Shown: positions 1 through 10,675 of the stretch, piece by piece
Layout: every line of letters begins with the position of its first letter
Numbering within the stretch: the stretch's first letter is position 1
Assembly: GCA_907165135.1 (NCBI GenBank)
Contig: OU015567.1
Coordinates: forward strand, 3,601,001-3,665,000
Reading direction: 5' to 3'
DNA: 64,000 nucleotides
Origin: Oikopleura dioica
Taxonomy: Eukaryota > Chordata > Appendicularia > Copelata > Oikopleuridae
The notes under the pieces: generated by a model
What the model saw: only the letters and a program-made list of their open reading frames with translations
Database searches by the model: none
Told to the model about the DNA's origin: nothing
Position numbers and translations under genes: made by a program

Positions 1-110
1 ACTTCCGCATGATGAGGAGAATCGTGAATGCTCACAACTTTATACATTGAGATATCATAGAACTTTCTGAGTTACATCAGGATTCAATGACAGTGAAAGA
101 CAATCTCAAA

Positions 111-1734
111 TCATATGTAACATTCCTTGTCGATGCACTTGTCAAGAGCTGGGTTCAGAAGCAGTAGTTTGCCACGCCAGAAGCACTCGCATCTGCTCTG
201 TTGACAGGTCGCGCATTGAAGAAAGATGGCATTTTGCTTCAAATCATGACGATACCTGAACTCATTTTATGCAGAAAAATTAAGATTTAAAACACTCACA
301 CAACAGCAATGAAGAATTTGCCGAAAATTCGTAAAATGTACTTAACCCCCTCGCCGAGATTGCGTCCGCCCGTAATCATGATCAAAATAGGCGTTCCACT
401 GGATCCGTGTTCTGACACGGAATATTTCGAAGGAACATCGCCAGCGACAGTTCCGTATCTCGGCGAAGCTTCTCTCGCGTACTCTTCGCCAAATTGTAAG
501 CTAATTAGAAATTGAAAGATGGTTTTCTTGCAATTAAAAACCTAAACTCCAAGCGTTTGCTTCTTTCGCGCAACTCTCGCTCGACAACTGTCCGCGTTTC
601 GTCTTCAGTCCAAGCGATACCGGGGCAACTGTGAAACCCTCGTTCATCCATAATCGTGTAGCTGCTTGGATCGGTAAACTAAGTATTATGAGAGAACATA
701 TGTATCACTTAAATTACCATTTTTAAAGTGGAATTGTGATTTTCATAATCGTCAAGAAGGATATGAGGTTTCAACTTCAGTGAAATCCGCCATTTGCATC
801 GAAGACCGCTTGAGATCCCGTAGTCGCAAAAAACCCGCATATGGTCGCATCCAGAAGATTTATATGTCTTCCATCTATAAATATTTAAATAATAAAAAAT
901 AATAATGATTCTAAACCTGCGCGCGCGATAATAAGATTGACCATCATGAAAGACGTAGATATGGCTTCGTTGATGCATGTGAGAAAAATAAGATTTAATC
1001 GCAACCAACTTCATCATGTTCTTATAAAAATTAACAAAAGTGAGATAATTAAATCTTACGAGTTCAGTATGTGCAGTTGCACTGGAGCCGTGAAAACGAG
1101 AGAGAAAATTGCCCGCATTGAAAAGGTGTACCACGTCTGATTTTCCAAAATTTTGTTTTCTTTTAACATCAGTCACCGTCAAGTCATTGTCAGGAACATA
1201 GCAGATACCATCTTCTCCGCCAGGCATTTTCTCGAGTAAAGACTAAAAGTGTATAACCCACGATGGCGAATTATGAATACCTTGGAAGCATTGCCCTGAG
1301 CTATGAATCTCCGCGAATTACTTGGGCAATGGGCATTAGTCTTCTTTGTTTGAATGAAAGACTGAGCGTTACACAAGTCATCTTCGTTTCCGGAAGGTAT
1401 ACCCCTGAGAGAAATGATATCATCGATATCAAGTATATGCTTCATCGCATTCTCAGCAGTCATTGTAACCATCTAAAAGGACATTAGGAACAGTCTTAAA
1501 TAAAGAGTTTTTGAATTTACCATTGGGATGGTGGAGGTAGACAGCTCATGATTTACGGAATGGGTGAAAAGGTTATTTCTTTCGCTCTGTGTCTTGATAG
1601 TCACCATCTATATGCTTATGAGAGAGAGAAGAGACAAAGCTGGATTATACCATTGGAATGCAAACCTGGCCATGAGTAACTTCATCGCCACTTAACGAAG
1701 ACCCTTGACGACGATCACCCCCATCGACTTCCAT
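111..1734 (-). CDS. FLYWCH-type zinc-finger protein, third gene of an operon-like run
   Basis: Nine short exons join in frame across GT-AG introns of about 38-58 bp, from an ATG at 1734 to a TGA at 111. The middle exons encode an FHDGQSYYRAR stretch followed by a Cys-x9-Cys pair (CDYGISSGLRC), KWRI and a closing ENHN. This is the order of a FLYWCH/WRKY-like finger: aromatic-rich strand, C..C, then H.H. The last exon has a second, weaker candidate (YRHD..FLQCATCQQSRCECFW). FLYWCH fingers bind DNA and are often fused to MULE transposases in animals; here the finger is a separate gene 91 bp downstream of the transposase gene on the same strand. A T-rich tract ending in AG at 1752 precedes the ATG, as expected for a spliced-leader acceptor. 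The C-terminus is short after the second candidate finger, so a further exon outside the window is possible. DNA-binding role is inferred. Confidence 0.68.
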
Positions 1735-1750
1735 ATTCAATCATTCGATT

Positions 1751-1754
1751 ACTA
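1751..1754 (-). promoter_or_regulatory. Putative spliced-leader acceptor before the FLYWCH gene
   Basis: On the minus strand the 91-bp gap after the transposase stop codon has a long T-rich run ending TTTTTTAG, about 17 nt before the FLYWCH ATG. No exon upstream in the same gene is needed. This is the form of a trans-splice acceptor in an operon; inferred from position and base composition only. Confidence 0.45.
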
Positions 1755-1825
1755 AAAAATAAAAGAAAATACAAAAATGCACAAATATTCTGTTGAGACA
1801 GCGAATAATGAGACTTTTGGATAAG

Positions 1826-4800
1826 TTATTCATCATCAGAGAGGGACTGTTCTCCCGACTTATAATCATAGACGTATTCTTCATAGTCATCATCGGTTGC
1901 AAACGATTGACCGTCATATTGCAGCGGCTCATCAGATGAGTCGCTCACCGCATCAGATTTCCGCGGGGAGTCGTCTTCGTAGTCGGACTCACCGGAAACA
2001 TATACCTCAGAGTCACGATAGCCGCCTAGAATTTCATCTCCCTCTGAGTGATTGTCACCTTCGTCGCTCAGATTGTTTGCCTGGGTAGAATCATTGCACT
2101 CATGGCGTTTGTTGGACCCCGCGTCATCTTGCAGCTGCTCATCGGAAGAATCGCTCACCACCACCGCAACAGATTTCCGCGGGGGGTAATCTTCGTAGTC
2201 AGACTCATCAGAATCATATACCTCGGAATCACGATAGCTGTCCGGCATTTCTTCTCTCTCTGCGTCACTATCACCTTCGTTATTCCGATTATTTGACTCG
2301 ATAGGATCATGAGACTCATGGCGTTCGTTCAGCTCCGCGTCATTTGCATACTCATCACCCTCGCCATGATTGCTATCGTCGTATTCATCACCATCTTCAA
2401 AATATTCGTCGCTCTCATACTCTGACTCTCCACATTCATCACCACTGTTACCATTATAGCTTCTATCACTCTCGACAGCTTCATCTTGATCGATAAAATC
2501 ACGAAGTGATCCTTCAGAATCGGAATCATAGGATCTTTCGCTATCATCGCCCAAAGGATGAACATCTTCAATTGGTGAATCGCTGAAAGGATGCGAAAGA
2601 ACCGAATCCATACGCATAGGAGAGGAAACTGGGGCAGCATGCTCATCAGTACAAATTTCATCTTGAGTGGGACATTCTTCAGCAAGCGTTTTGGAAGCGC
2701 CAATCGATGAGCAAGCTAAACAAATTTTATACAAGCCGCGATAAACACAAACCTTTCGATAGTTGCGAATCATCATTTTCCACGGATCGAGCCAAAATAA
2801 TGGGCGCATCAACCAGAGACGAATAGGGATCAGGCGAGGCAAGCGAAAATTCACTCATCTGCCTTGACAGCGGAGATAAGAAAGTAGTGGACGAACTGGA
2901 AGAAGCCACACAGGTAGATTCGGGAACAGTCTCTGGGCTCTTCTGACTGCATGTCAGCTTTTTTGTCGCGGAAATAGCTGGTACATCATCAATGTGATCG
3001 TGAGAAACTACCGCGGAGTTGGTTATCTGCGTCTTTGAGGTGCGAGTTTTCTTTTTAGCCGCGGAAACAGCTGGAATGAATAAGTCATTAATTTTCTCTG
3101 AGGTAGAAGGAACATCGGGATTGAAGTCATCAGCTGCGGAGTTAGCTGTCATTCGATCATTCGCAATAGAAGAAGCAAGTTTTTCCTGAAATCCCGGACC
3201 AAGGTCAATCTCAGCATCATCATTAACCGAATGAGATACAGAATTGATAAGTTCTTCGTCAATAAGTTCTGCAAATTGTGACGTATCAACAGAGTCTTCC
3301 GGGCCAAAGCATTCAAATTCTTCCATTGGAATAGGGTTGATAGTCGCATCAGGTTTAAAGAGATTTCCAAGAGATGGAGGGGGGACCACAAATTCTTCCA
3401 ATGAACCGCCAACATCTTTGACAATGGTAAGATCGCGAAGAATAGATACAAATCGATCAAAATCTCCCGGGGTGATAGTCTTGTCCTCCCGCATTGCAAT
3501 CTTTTTCGACCATTCAACAAGACAATAAATGGTGTTAACCGAGTTCAGTTCTTCTGTAGTTTCATTTCGATATGTAAATTTGCCGCATGAAGTCTCGGTA
3601 AAATGTTCCTTCAACCATCGCGAATTATTTTCGATGTACGGCGTGATGGTTTTCGCGCGTTTCACAACATACCGCATGTGCATCCGATTAATTGAGCTTA
3701 ATACAACTTAGGATGGAAAAGATAATCACGAATACCTGTGCTTCGCCTCATTTGAATTCGTGGTCATATCGAAGCCGACGACAAAATTCTTGTCCTTCTC
3801 GACTTCGTTGTACCATGAATAACTAAAAACTAAAACGCTATTTCACATGATATAGTTCACCTTTCCAGAGTCTCTCCGCTGAACATCAAAGTCCAGTATT
3901 CCACAATTTCATCCACAAAGTCATCGACCGATTTAGTTTTTCCATCGGGAAAGTAATACGATTGATCATCGTTCTTCTTCTTCTTGCCGGTTATTGCGAG
4001 TTTATTCCGCCATGAAAAACGCGCATGTTCGCCGATTTTGTGAATCAAGTTGATAACGATTCCAGGGTGGACGAATTTCTAATTACACAAAATGTAACAA
4101 ATAACAGCAGTTATAACTTACGCAAGCCATCAAATGATTCATCGTCTTGTAATGATAGTTGGATAATCGTTTACGACCGCTGTGACCAGATACAAATCGC
4201 CGTAGATTACACCAGCTGTGATAATTACACGACAAAACCGGTGAATTCACGCATACGCCATGCTTCGCCGCGGCTAACTTGAACCCATTTTTCGCCGCAA
4301 GCTCCCTGTGCAATATAAGTAACGTAAAAAGAATAAAAAACTTACATATCGATCTTTAATTTAACCCGCCCTATTTTCTTGCCGCAAGCTTTGACATCAG
4401 TGAAGAGTTTATCGAATACACGCTCATAGAAAATTTCATCCCGTTGATTTGAATAGCCGTGCCAGCCTAAACATTCGTAAACGTATACCGTCAAAGAATA
4501 GCTTACATAAGATAGAGGCACACTTCTCGTCAGACACCCAAAAATCCAGAGAAATCAGATAGTACTGCGTGTAAAGACCAGCGGATTTAAATGTACCGTC
4601 CGCGCTGATGACTATGAAAATAGATGAAATTCACATATGAACAAAAATAAACTACCTTGACAATCTTCATTCCAGTAGATTGCAACGTGATGACGAAAAC
4701 ATCCCAGAAGATACTCCTTATGCTTTTCTTCGTCGAAAACCGTGACTTCTTTCATAACTCTCGCAGGAGAAGACCGAAACGATATCTTCATGTGCTTAAT

Positions 4801-7620
4801 AAATTAATAAAGAGAAAATAAATTATTCCATACTTCTAGATGAACCGAAGGGCAGACGGTAGATTTTGTCTTCCAATTCTTCTGATTGCGATACTGAATT
4901 TTATTCCGGATTTGCGTTACGAAATCACGCATGCCATTGGGAGGGTTAAAGTTGAAAGTATCACAAAGAGTTTCAACTTCACGGTAAACATCAACAGTGT
5001 AATGCATCTTCGCTAAATCGGACATAACCCCCATCACAGCCGGCCGCATATCATTATCCTCATTGAGAGGCCTAAATATAAATAAAATAGGAAAATGCAT
5101 TAACACATACTTGCAACAATGGGGTTTCGTGACACGACGTCTCGGAATTGCGTAAAGTAAGCCACCAATTTCTTTAGTCCTCTCCTGGTAAATCGTCAGG
5201 GACGTATTGTTCTTCGACTTTTGATAGACAATGCTGTCATCAAGAATAGCAAATTTGTAAGTTTTATCGCATTTTTTCTTCGATTCGTCCGCGTTCAAAA
5301 GATTTTGAGATTCTACAAATTTCCATTCGGAGATAGTCTTCTGGTCTTTCGAAATATAATGTACATTTTCTGTCCACGTAGATTTAGGATCGTAGTTTCC
5401 ATCAGGAGAAAATGGACGAGAAGCCTTAGTTACATCGTAAACTTTATCGCGTTTGCACCGTAAGATGAGATAATAGATATCATCGTCATGATCGAAGTAG
5501 ACTTGTTTCACCGCGAAAAGTCTGTAGCCATCATGTTCGCGAAGAATAAAATTCATCAGCTTGGACCCGTCAGAATAAAAACGGATTATCTGCGGAGGGG
5601 AAGATAAATACATCGTGATATCAGAGAATTTTCCAGCGATGAATTCCCTCCACTTCATAGCCTTCAGATTGTAGCAAGGAACGGGGGGAAGTTTAACAAA
5701 TTCGCATGTTTTTTTAGACGGTTCAGCCAGCTCAGTTTCAACAGCGCGACGCGCCTCAAAGTAATCAGCACGCTGGGTACGGTGCCTATCGAGAACATCT
5801 TGATGAAAAACTTCATCATCTTCCCCTTGAAGATCATCAGTGTCTTCATTTTGAGGAGCTACACTTTCTTCGCTTTCAGAAGAAATAAGCAGCTCAGAGA
5901 TATCCGCATGGTGAATGATAGGAGGTAGACGATCAACGGGCTTTTGTCCAACGGAAGAATCTTTCTTGCTTTGAACAGCGATACAGTTACGTTTTTTTTT
6001 TCTTGATGGAGCAGGAGTTGTGGTTGTACTATCGCGCACTTTACCAATAGATGACTTGCCGCTAGTAGATGTTTTTGTAGAATTCAAGGATCTTTTCGAG
6101 CCGCTTGACACCGACTGACCGGAACTACTCAGTTGACCATCGCGCGCTTTAGCTACAGGTGGTTGACCGCGAGTAGATGTTTTTGTAGAATGCGGGGATC
6201 TTTTCGAGCCGCTGGATACCGACTGACCGGAACTACTCAGCTGACCATCGCGCACTTTACCAACAGGCTGTTGACCGCTAGTAGATGTTTTCATAGAATG
6301 CGGGGATCTTTTCGAGCCGCTAGACACCGACTGGCCGGAACTACTCAGCTCATTCTTACGTAAAGGTGCAGGGGTCTTCAATCGTTCTTTCTTATGAACA
6401 ACCCGTTTACTAGCATTAGATGATTCATTGCGACGCCGTTTCATAGTTTTGTCAACAGGAGCAATATCAGGTCCATAAATAATCTCATCCATAATCTCAC
6501 CATCGTCAGCCAGAGCAGCCACTTTCCGTTCCTTCTTTTTGAAAGCACCAGATACAGTAGCGCTGACCGTCTCACCGAAGCTCTTTACTCGGGAAAAGGC
6601 ACGAGATGCGACACTGCCGGAACCTTTCGATTTCGGCTTCTTAAAAAGCTTGTTCTTAGTAGTTCGATCGAGCTCAGCCTCATCAATCTTCTCTTGCAAT
6701 TTGTCAGCCATCTCAACTCGTTTCATGCTCTCTTTGACGGTAGGAAAATTCGAGTAAACCGGCAATTCATTACTCGAAACTTTCTTGGGAGGAAGTTTGA
6801 TAAGTTCATTCTTCGCAACCGTTTTCTTCTTTTTCGGAATGAGTACAGAGGAAACCGCGCCATGAGTTTTTTTCTTTTCAGAAACGCGAGTGGTAGAGGA
6901 CGCGGCAGCGGTAGTAGTACCAGCACTAACAGTCTTCAAAGGTCGAGACGAGGCAGAATCAGCAAGTTCGCGGGGTTTGTTCTTCGTTACCTTACCATCC
7001 TTGGAACGAGGAGGCATCTGAGGACAACGCTTATTATCAACGCTATCGATCGTAGAAGGCTTTTTAGACTTGGCAATACTTCGCGAGGGTTTCTTCTTCA
7101 GTGGCTTTGCATCCTTGGAACTAGAAACCTTCTGAGGAACACGCATATTGTCAGAAGCACGCTGAGTCGTAGAGGGCCCTTTAATTGACGAAGCAACAGG
7201 CGGAAATTTTCTGTGGTAATCGGGACTATCAGGATCGAACCGCATAGGGGACTGGGAGTCAGCACACGCACGTTTCAACACGGACGAGATTGTCTCACCC
7301 TTATCCGGATTACGCACTACGGGCTTGTTTTCGCCGCCAGACAACTTATGCGGAACTTGACGATCCTTATTATCGCTTCCAGAATCGTGACGCGACGAAA
7401 CATTGGACTCCATCAAGACGCGGCTCTTCACAGGCTGGATATTCTTCTCATTGACCGACTTAGGCGGCTTGGGCAACACTTTCATGTTGGTATCAGGACC
7501 CCGCTTTGTAGTCATAGTAGAAGACGAGACCACATCCGAAGCGAGAGAATTCTCGTCCTTCTTTTTGTCCTTACGCGACCGAGAAGTTTTCCATTCACCA
7601 GCGCATTCGTCACCGGACAT
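1826..7620 (-). CDS. Large MULE (Mutator-like) transposase protein with intact D-D-E motifs
   Basis: Ten exons join in frame through introns of 38-57 bp, giving a protein of roughly 1,650 residues. The first ~550 residues are Lys/Ser-rich and disordered, with a 36-residue tandem repeat. The catalytic core reads, in order: ADGTFKSAGLYTQYYLISLDF (first Asp), KIDMELAAKNGF (second Asp), CNYHSWCNLRRF (the C..H element), and TTNSNEAKHSSINR (catalytic Glu before H and N). These match the MULE transposase signature. The C-terminal ~440 residues are acidic and Ser-rich with a two-fold repeat. The start ATG lies 13 nt after a TTGTTTAG acceptor. The protein is much longer than usual MULE transposases, has many introns, and no terminal inverted repeats were found beside it, so it may be domesticated. 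Intact catalytic residues argue against simple decay. Expected role: cut-and-paste DNA transposition, or a host function derived from it. Confidence 0.78.
1870..2360 (-). repeat. Two-fold acidic protein repeat in the transposase C-terminus
   Basis: Two successive blocks of about 65-70 residues share the pattern N-[EK]-RHE, a Ser/Asp/Glu run, YRDSEVY, ESDYED, PRKS, VSDSSDE. The DNA of the two copies is also similar, so this is an internal tandem duplication and not just shared composition. The tail after it is acidic and ends the protein. Confidence 0.7.
6030..6350 (-). repeat. Three-copy 36-residue coding minisatellite in the transposase N-terminus
   Basis: Three consecutive copies of about 108 bp encode LSSSGQSVSSGSKRS followed by a KTST-G and a VRDGQ-like end. 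Copies differ by few substitutions, so the array is fairly recent or kept similar by unequal exchange. It lies in the disordered basic part of the protein. Confidence 0.8.
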
Positions 7621-7631
7621 TGTGATTTCAG

Positions 7632-7635
7632 ACTA
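7632..7635 (-). promoter_or_regulatory. Putative spliced-leader acceptor before the transposase gene
   Basis: Only 53 bp separate the RING gene stop codon from the transposase ATG. The gap, read on the minus strand, is T/A-rich and ends TTGTTTAG 13 nt before the ATG. No room exists for an independent promoter of normal size, so trans-splicing of a shared transcript is the simplest reading. Confidence 0.45.
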
Positions 7636-7673
7636 AACAAACAAAATATAAATTATTCGCATAAATATGTAAT

Positions 7674-8411
7674 CTATTGTGACCAGGTATAATAACCGAG
7701 AAGACCATTAAGGAATACTATATCATTAGCAGAAAATGAATAGTTGCAGTGCGGACATCTTCCGGTAGTTAATTCAACAAGACAGCGAAAACATAGAACA
7801 TGACAGCAAGAACGAAACCGCATTGGAAAATGAAATTGATAATCAAATACACCCATACAAATAGCACAGGATAACCGATATCGAATTGGCATTCTACACA
7901 TGATATGATTAAACAAATTTATAAAAATAGATGAACACAATCAAGCAGAAGGAACTAGTTATTAATAAACCTAAATAACTGTCTCATCGATTCAGTATTA
8001 GTAAGAAGAGAATCGCGGCGAATCCATTCAGCAATGTACAGACCATCCTTACAATGGGTTTTGTTCGAAAAGTTGATATAAACGCGAAATAATATAAACC
8101 CATAGCCATGTAGAATTCCGGAAATGAAGATCTCGTAGTCGGGCACGAACATCAGCACTAAATAGCTAAATAAACTTATTACATACAAATCAACTTGCCT
8201 CAGTTCGGAAGTATGATTAATGAAGTTAACAAAATCCTGCTGGCAGTAAAAAAGAAGAACAGGATCACTCGAAATGCACTGGAAAAGCACTGCCAGGAAA
8301 CGTTCAACTAAAAATGAGAAAAATAACTACAGGGAAAAAAATACCTGACTCAGAATTAAAAAATGAAGGACGACCGCGGACAGGAGGAAGAGAAATCGTT
8401 GGTGAACCATT
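7674..8411 (-). CDS. Small membrane RING-finger protein, first gene of the operon-like run (5' end uncertain)
   Basis: The C-terminal exon encodes a RING pattern: CAIC, a 14-residue spacer, SCCHVLCFRC, a 9-residue loop, CPHC (C3HC4). It joins through a GT-AG intron (spliced R|MPIRYR junction, phase 2) to an exon with hydrophobic stretches around LYVISLFSYLVLMFV and HGYGFILFRVYINF, likely membrane segments. Further upstream exons probably exist to about 8,890; one reads GILNGVFDALYLG, but the joins could not be settled because the possible introns there are very short. RING proteins of this layout are usually membrane-anchored E3 ubiquitin ligases; the substrate is unknown. The stop codon lies 53 bp before the transposase start on the same strand. 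Confidence 0.55.
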
Positions 8412-9182
8412 TTGACCAGAGCCGAACCTTATTCGAATACCAAAAAATAACTAACATTATCATACTGCATTCGCTGACAGGCTTGACCTAGGTATAAAGC
8501 ATCAAAAACACCATTCAGAATTCCATGAAGAAAGTTTGAATCGCATTCGATCAATGATGCCTAACCACATTGAAACATTTAAATAAACAAAAGCGTGCCT
8601 GATAAGATTCAATACATTCCGAATCCGCATAAAAATAACTAAAAACAAGTAAATTCATCTTGACGAGAACGTCGTAGAAGTCACTATCAAGATAACAAAA
8701 CCAATAAAAAAGAAATAAGGAAGACTATGTTATCATTCCTGTCATCATTGCTATCGTTGATCCTGACAGCAAAGTGCTTGCGTGAGGCATAAGAAAAATA
8801 ACGAATACCACCAGCAAGTAAATCACAAAACATTGGTACCGTCTAAAATAAAAAAAATTAATACATAACACACTGACGCGGGACAGAGCAGATAAACTTC
8901 CCTAAAAGGCCTACCGGCCTAAGGAAACCCTTCTTTAATATATATTTTTTTTTTAACAGATGCGTGAGAAATTACCGAACCCTATACAGCGTTCAAAAGA
9001 AGCTCAACTAACTTTATTGGAGAAAAAGTCGGACTAGGGCGCGGGAACCCAACACTCACAAGAGTGGGGAACTCCCCACGGCACCGTTTTTTTTTCTTTT
9101 TCAAGGGTTTTCAGTATCTCACCGCTCTTATGATTGAAAAAGTAACCAAAATCATGTGATTAGCGTTCCTTAGGATGAGGTT
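8412..9182. other. Probable 5' exons of the RING gene, then a non-coding gap
   Basis: 8,412-8,890 has several minus-strand open stretches bounded by TTTTAG or TTTATTTAG acceptors and may belong to the RING gene. From about 8,890 to 9,182 no coding signal is seen. This part holds the first dyad motif (8,907) and a short perfect hairpin, GTGGGGA-AC-TCCCCAC, near 9,064-9,079. Confidence 0.4.
8907..8920. repeat. AGGCC-N4-GGCCT dyad, copy 1
   Basis: AGGCCTACCGGCCT, followed by AAGGAAACCCTT. It is intergenic, upstream of the minus-strand operon. The same core and tail recur at 18,889, 24,452, 25,158 and 33,782. Function unknown; a protein-binding site or a transcription start or end signal would fit. 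Confidence 0.6.
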
Positions 9183-9341
9183 CTGTAGATAATCCTCAAG
9201 TGAGTAGCGCACGCCAAATCCTGTAGTGGGTAGCGGAGCCCTATTTTGCCACTATTTTGCAGAAGGAGCGCGATGGGCAACAAATCCTATTATGGGTAGC
9301 GACGAGATAAAGTGACCTACCCACTAGAGGATTATCTACTG
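9183..9341. mobile_element. Small MITE with repeated internal motif
   Basis: The ends form an imperfect inverted repeat of about 25 bp starting CTGTAGATAATCCTC. The motif ATCCT-N3-GTGGGTAGCG occurs four times in 159 bp: at the left end, twice inside, and inverted at the right end. There is no coding capacity. A clear target duplication was not found, so the superfamily is open. Confidence 0.55.
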
Positions 9342-9775
9342 TTATTGATAAGGAAGATCACACCAAAAATCTGAAAGAATATCCCGCGTCTGTGTCGAAA
9401 TAAATTATATACAGTGATATTTTTGAATATAAATCTTCGCGTCTCACGAAGTTGAAAATGAAGAAAAAAGAAAATGGCAGAGTGAGAGAACAGTAAAAAG
9501 GTAAGTTTGACTTTGAAATAACTTTGATAAGAAGGGAGATGTTGTGAAATCGCAAAAAAATACAGAAAATAGTGATAATTGGGATTAAAAACAATCAAAA
9601 GAAATAAAACTTGTTGATCATATTCTCAAAAGTGAAAATACGCGCATTAATGGCGGAGCATTGCGCTAGTCGTCGGATCATGTCGGGCAGAACGTCCACA
9701 CGTGCTTTTCCATCACCAGTATCGAATGGAGACGATGACTTACATGAGGTAATTAACGTTCTCAAACATGAAAAA

Positions 9776-10051
9776 CTATGCATTAAAATACCCATTCAGA
9801 GTAATGATCGTACGCGTTAACTGAAGTCGAATGCTATCCACACTCAGATGTAATCCTTCTAGCCGCGTTAGTAATTTATCTACTTGGGACGCCGAGTAAA
9901 ATCTATATACTGTTTCATTATCGTCCCTGTGTAATTACAATAACCTGAAGTCCGATTCTTCAATCTTCCGTAAATTCTCTTTAACTCTTCGCATCTTTCT
10001 CTCAGGAGTTATAAGAGCAAGGCCAACCGCGTTAATTTCAAAACGATCCAT
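9776..10051 (-). pseudogene. Short helical ORF interrupted by one in-frame stop
   Basis: Read on the minus strand, an open frame begins MDRFEINAVGLALITPERK and, after one TAA, continues in the same frame with DDNETVYRFYSASQVDKLL to a stop at 9,776. Removing the 18 nt from GTTATTG to ACACAG would restore the frame, but that would be an exceptionally short intron. Either it is a decayed gene or the stop is read or spliced out. On the plus strand a competing two-exon ORF (ATG 9,650, GT-AG intron, stop 9,822) overlaps its end. Function unrecognised. Confidence 0.35.
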
Positions 10052-10163
10052 AAAGCCTAAAATTGAGACATTATTTACCATGGAATTCTATTCTAGAAAC
10101 AAAAAGAAAAAAGAAACAGATATAAGTGGATGGTAATTCGCCAATAATCTTCAAGAAAACTGA

Positions 10164-10179
10164 CTGGGGTTCACCCCAG
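10164..10179. repeat. Perfect short hairpin, copy 1
   Basis: CTGGGGT-TC-ACCCCAG, an inverted repeat with a two-base loop. The same palindrome recurs at 10,372. Both lie in the gap between the minus-strand operon and the plus-strand kleisin gene. Confidence 0.6.
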
Positions 10180-10371
10180 CCCGCGAATTCGAGCGCATGA
10201 TTAATCGCGGAAATTAAGAGAAATATCCTCGCTTTGGGTTTGTCACAATGAATTCATCAAAAAATAAACTTGACAAGCCATAACAGAACCACCAAAAAAT
10301 AATAATAATAAATGCTGCACATCAGGAAATCCAGTCATTCGTCACGTGCATAAATTTACCAATGATCGCCC

Positions 10372-10391
10372 GGCTGGGGTTCACCCCAGCC
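10372..10391. repeat. Perfect short hairpin, copy 2
   Basis: GGCTGGGGT-TC-ACCCCAGCC: nine-base arms with a two-base loop, 208 bp from copy 1. The rest of 10,052-10,675 shows no coding signal. Confidence 0.6.
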
Positions 10392-10675
10392 CTGAAATGA
10401 ATCAGACAATACCGACAGTGTAGTGAATCACGCGATACTGCTTATCTCATCCTTTGATATTTGTCAACGCGTGTTTTTCAGATAGAATCATATTTTCATG
10501 TTGAAAATTTCAACAAAAATGTGCGAAAACAACTTTAAGTTCGTAGCGAAGATATTTAAAGATAAAATAATCAGTATGTCTATGGGTAAATCAAAGTCTA
10601 GTATTTTCGAGCGGGGGTTAAAATAAGCTATCAGGTAAAACAATAATTACATTGTCTTTTAAAAAGTAAAAAAAA

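Noticed and set aside
709-1227. 172-residue continuous minus-strand ORF as a stand-alone gene
   Set aside because: It reads through two obvious small introns; spliced, it forms part of the FLYWCH gene and matches the finger pattern only then.
7955-8166. AG-AG intron at the start of the RING gene
   Set aside because: It is only needed if translation starts at the ATG near 8,411; a different upstream exon frame would allow a normal GT-AG join, so it is not counted as a non-canonical intron.
9332-9598. Hydrophobic minus-strand ORF of 88 residues
   Set aside because: Low-complexity F/L/I-rich reading of AT-rich DNA, overlapping the end of a MITE; no start context or motif.
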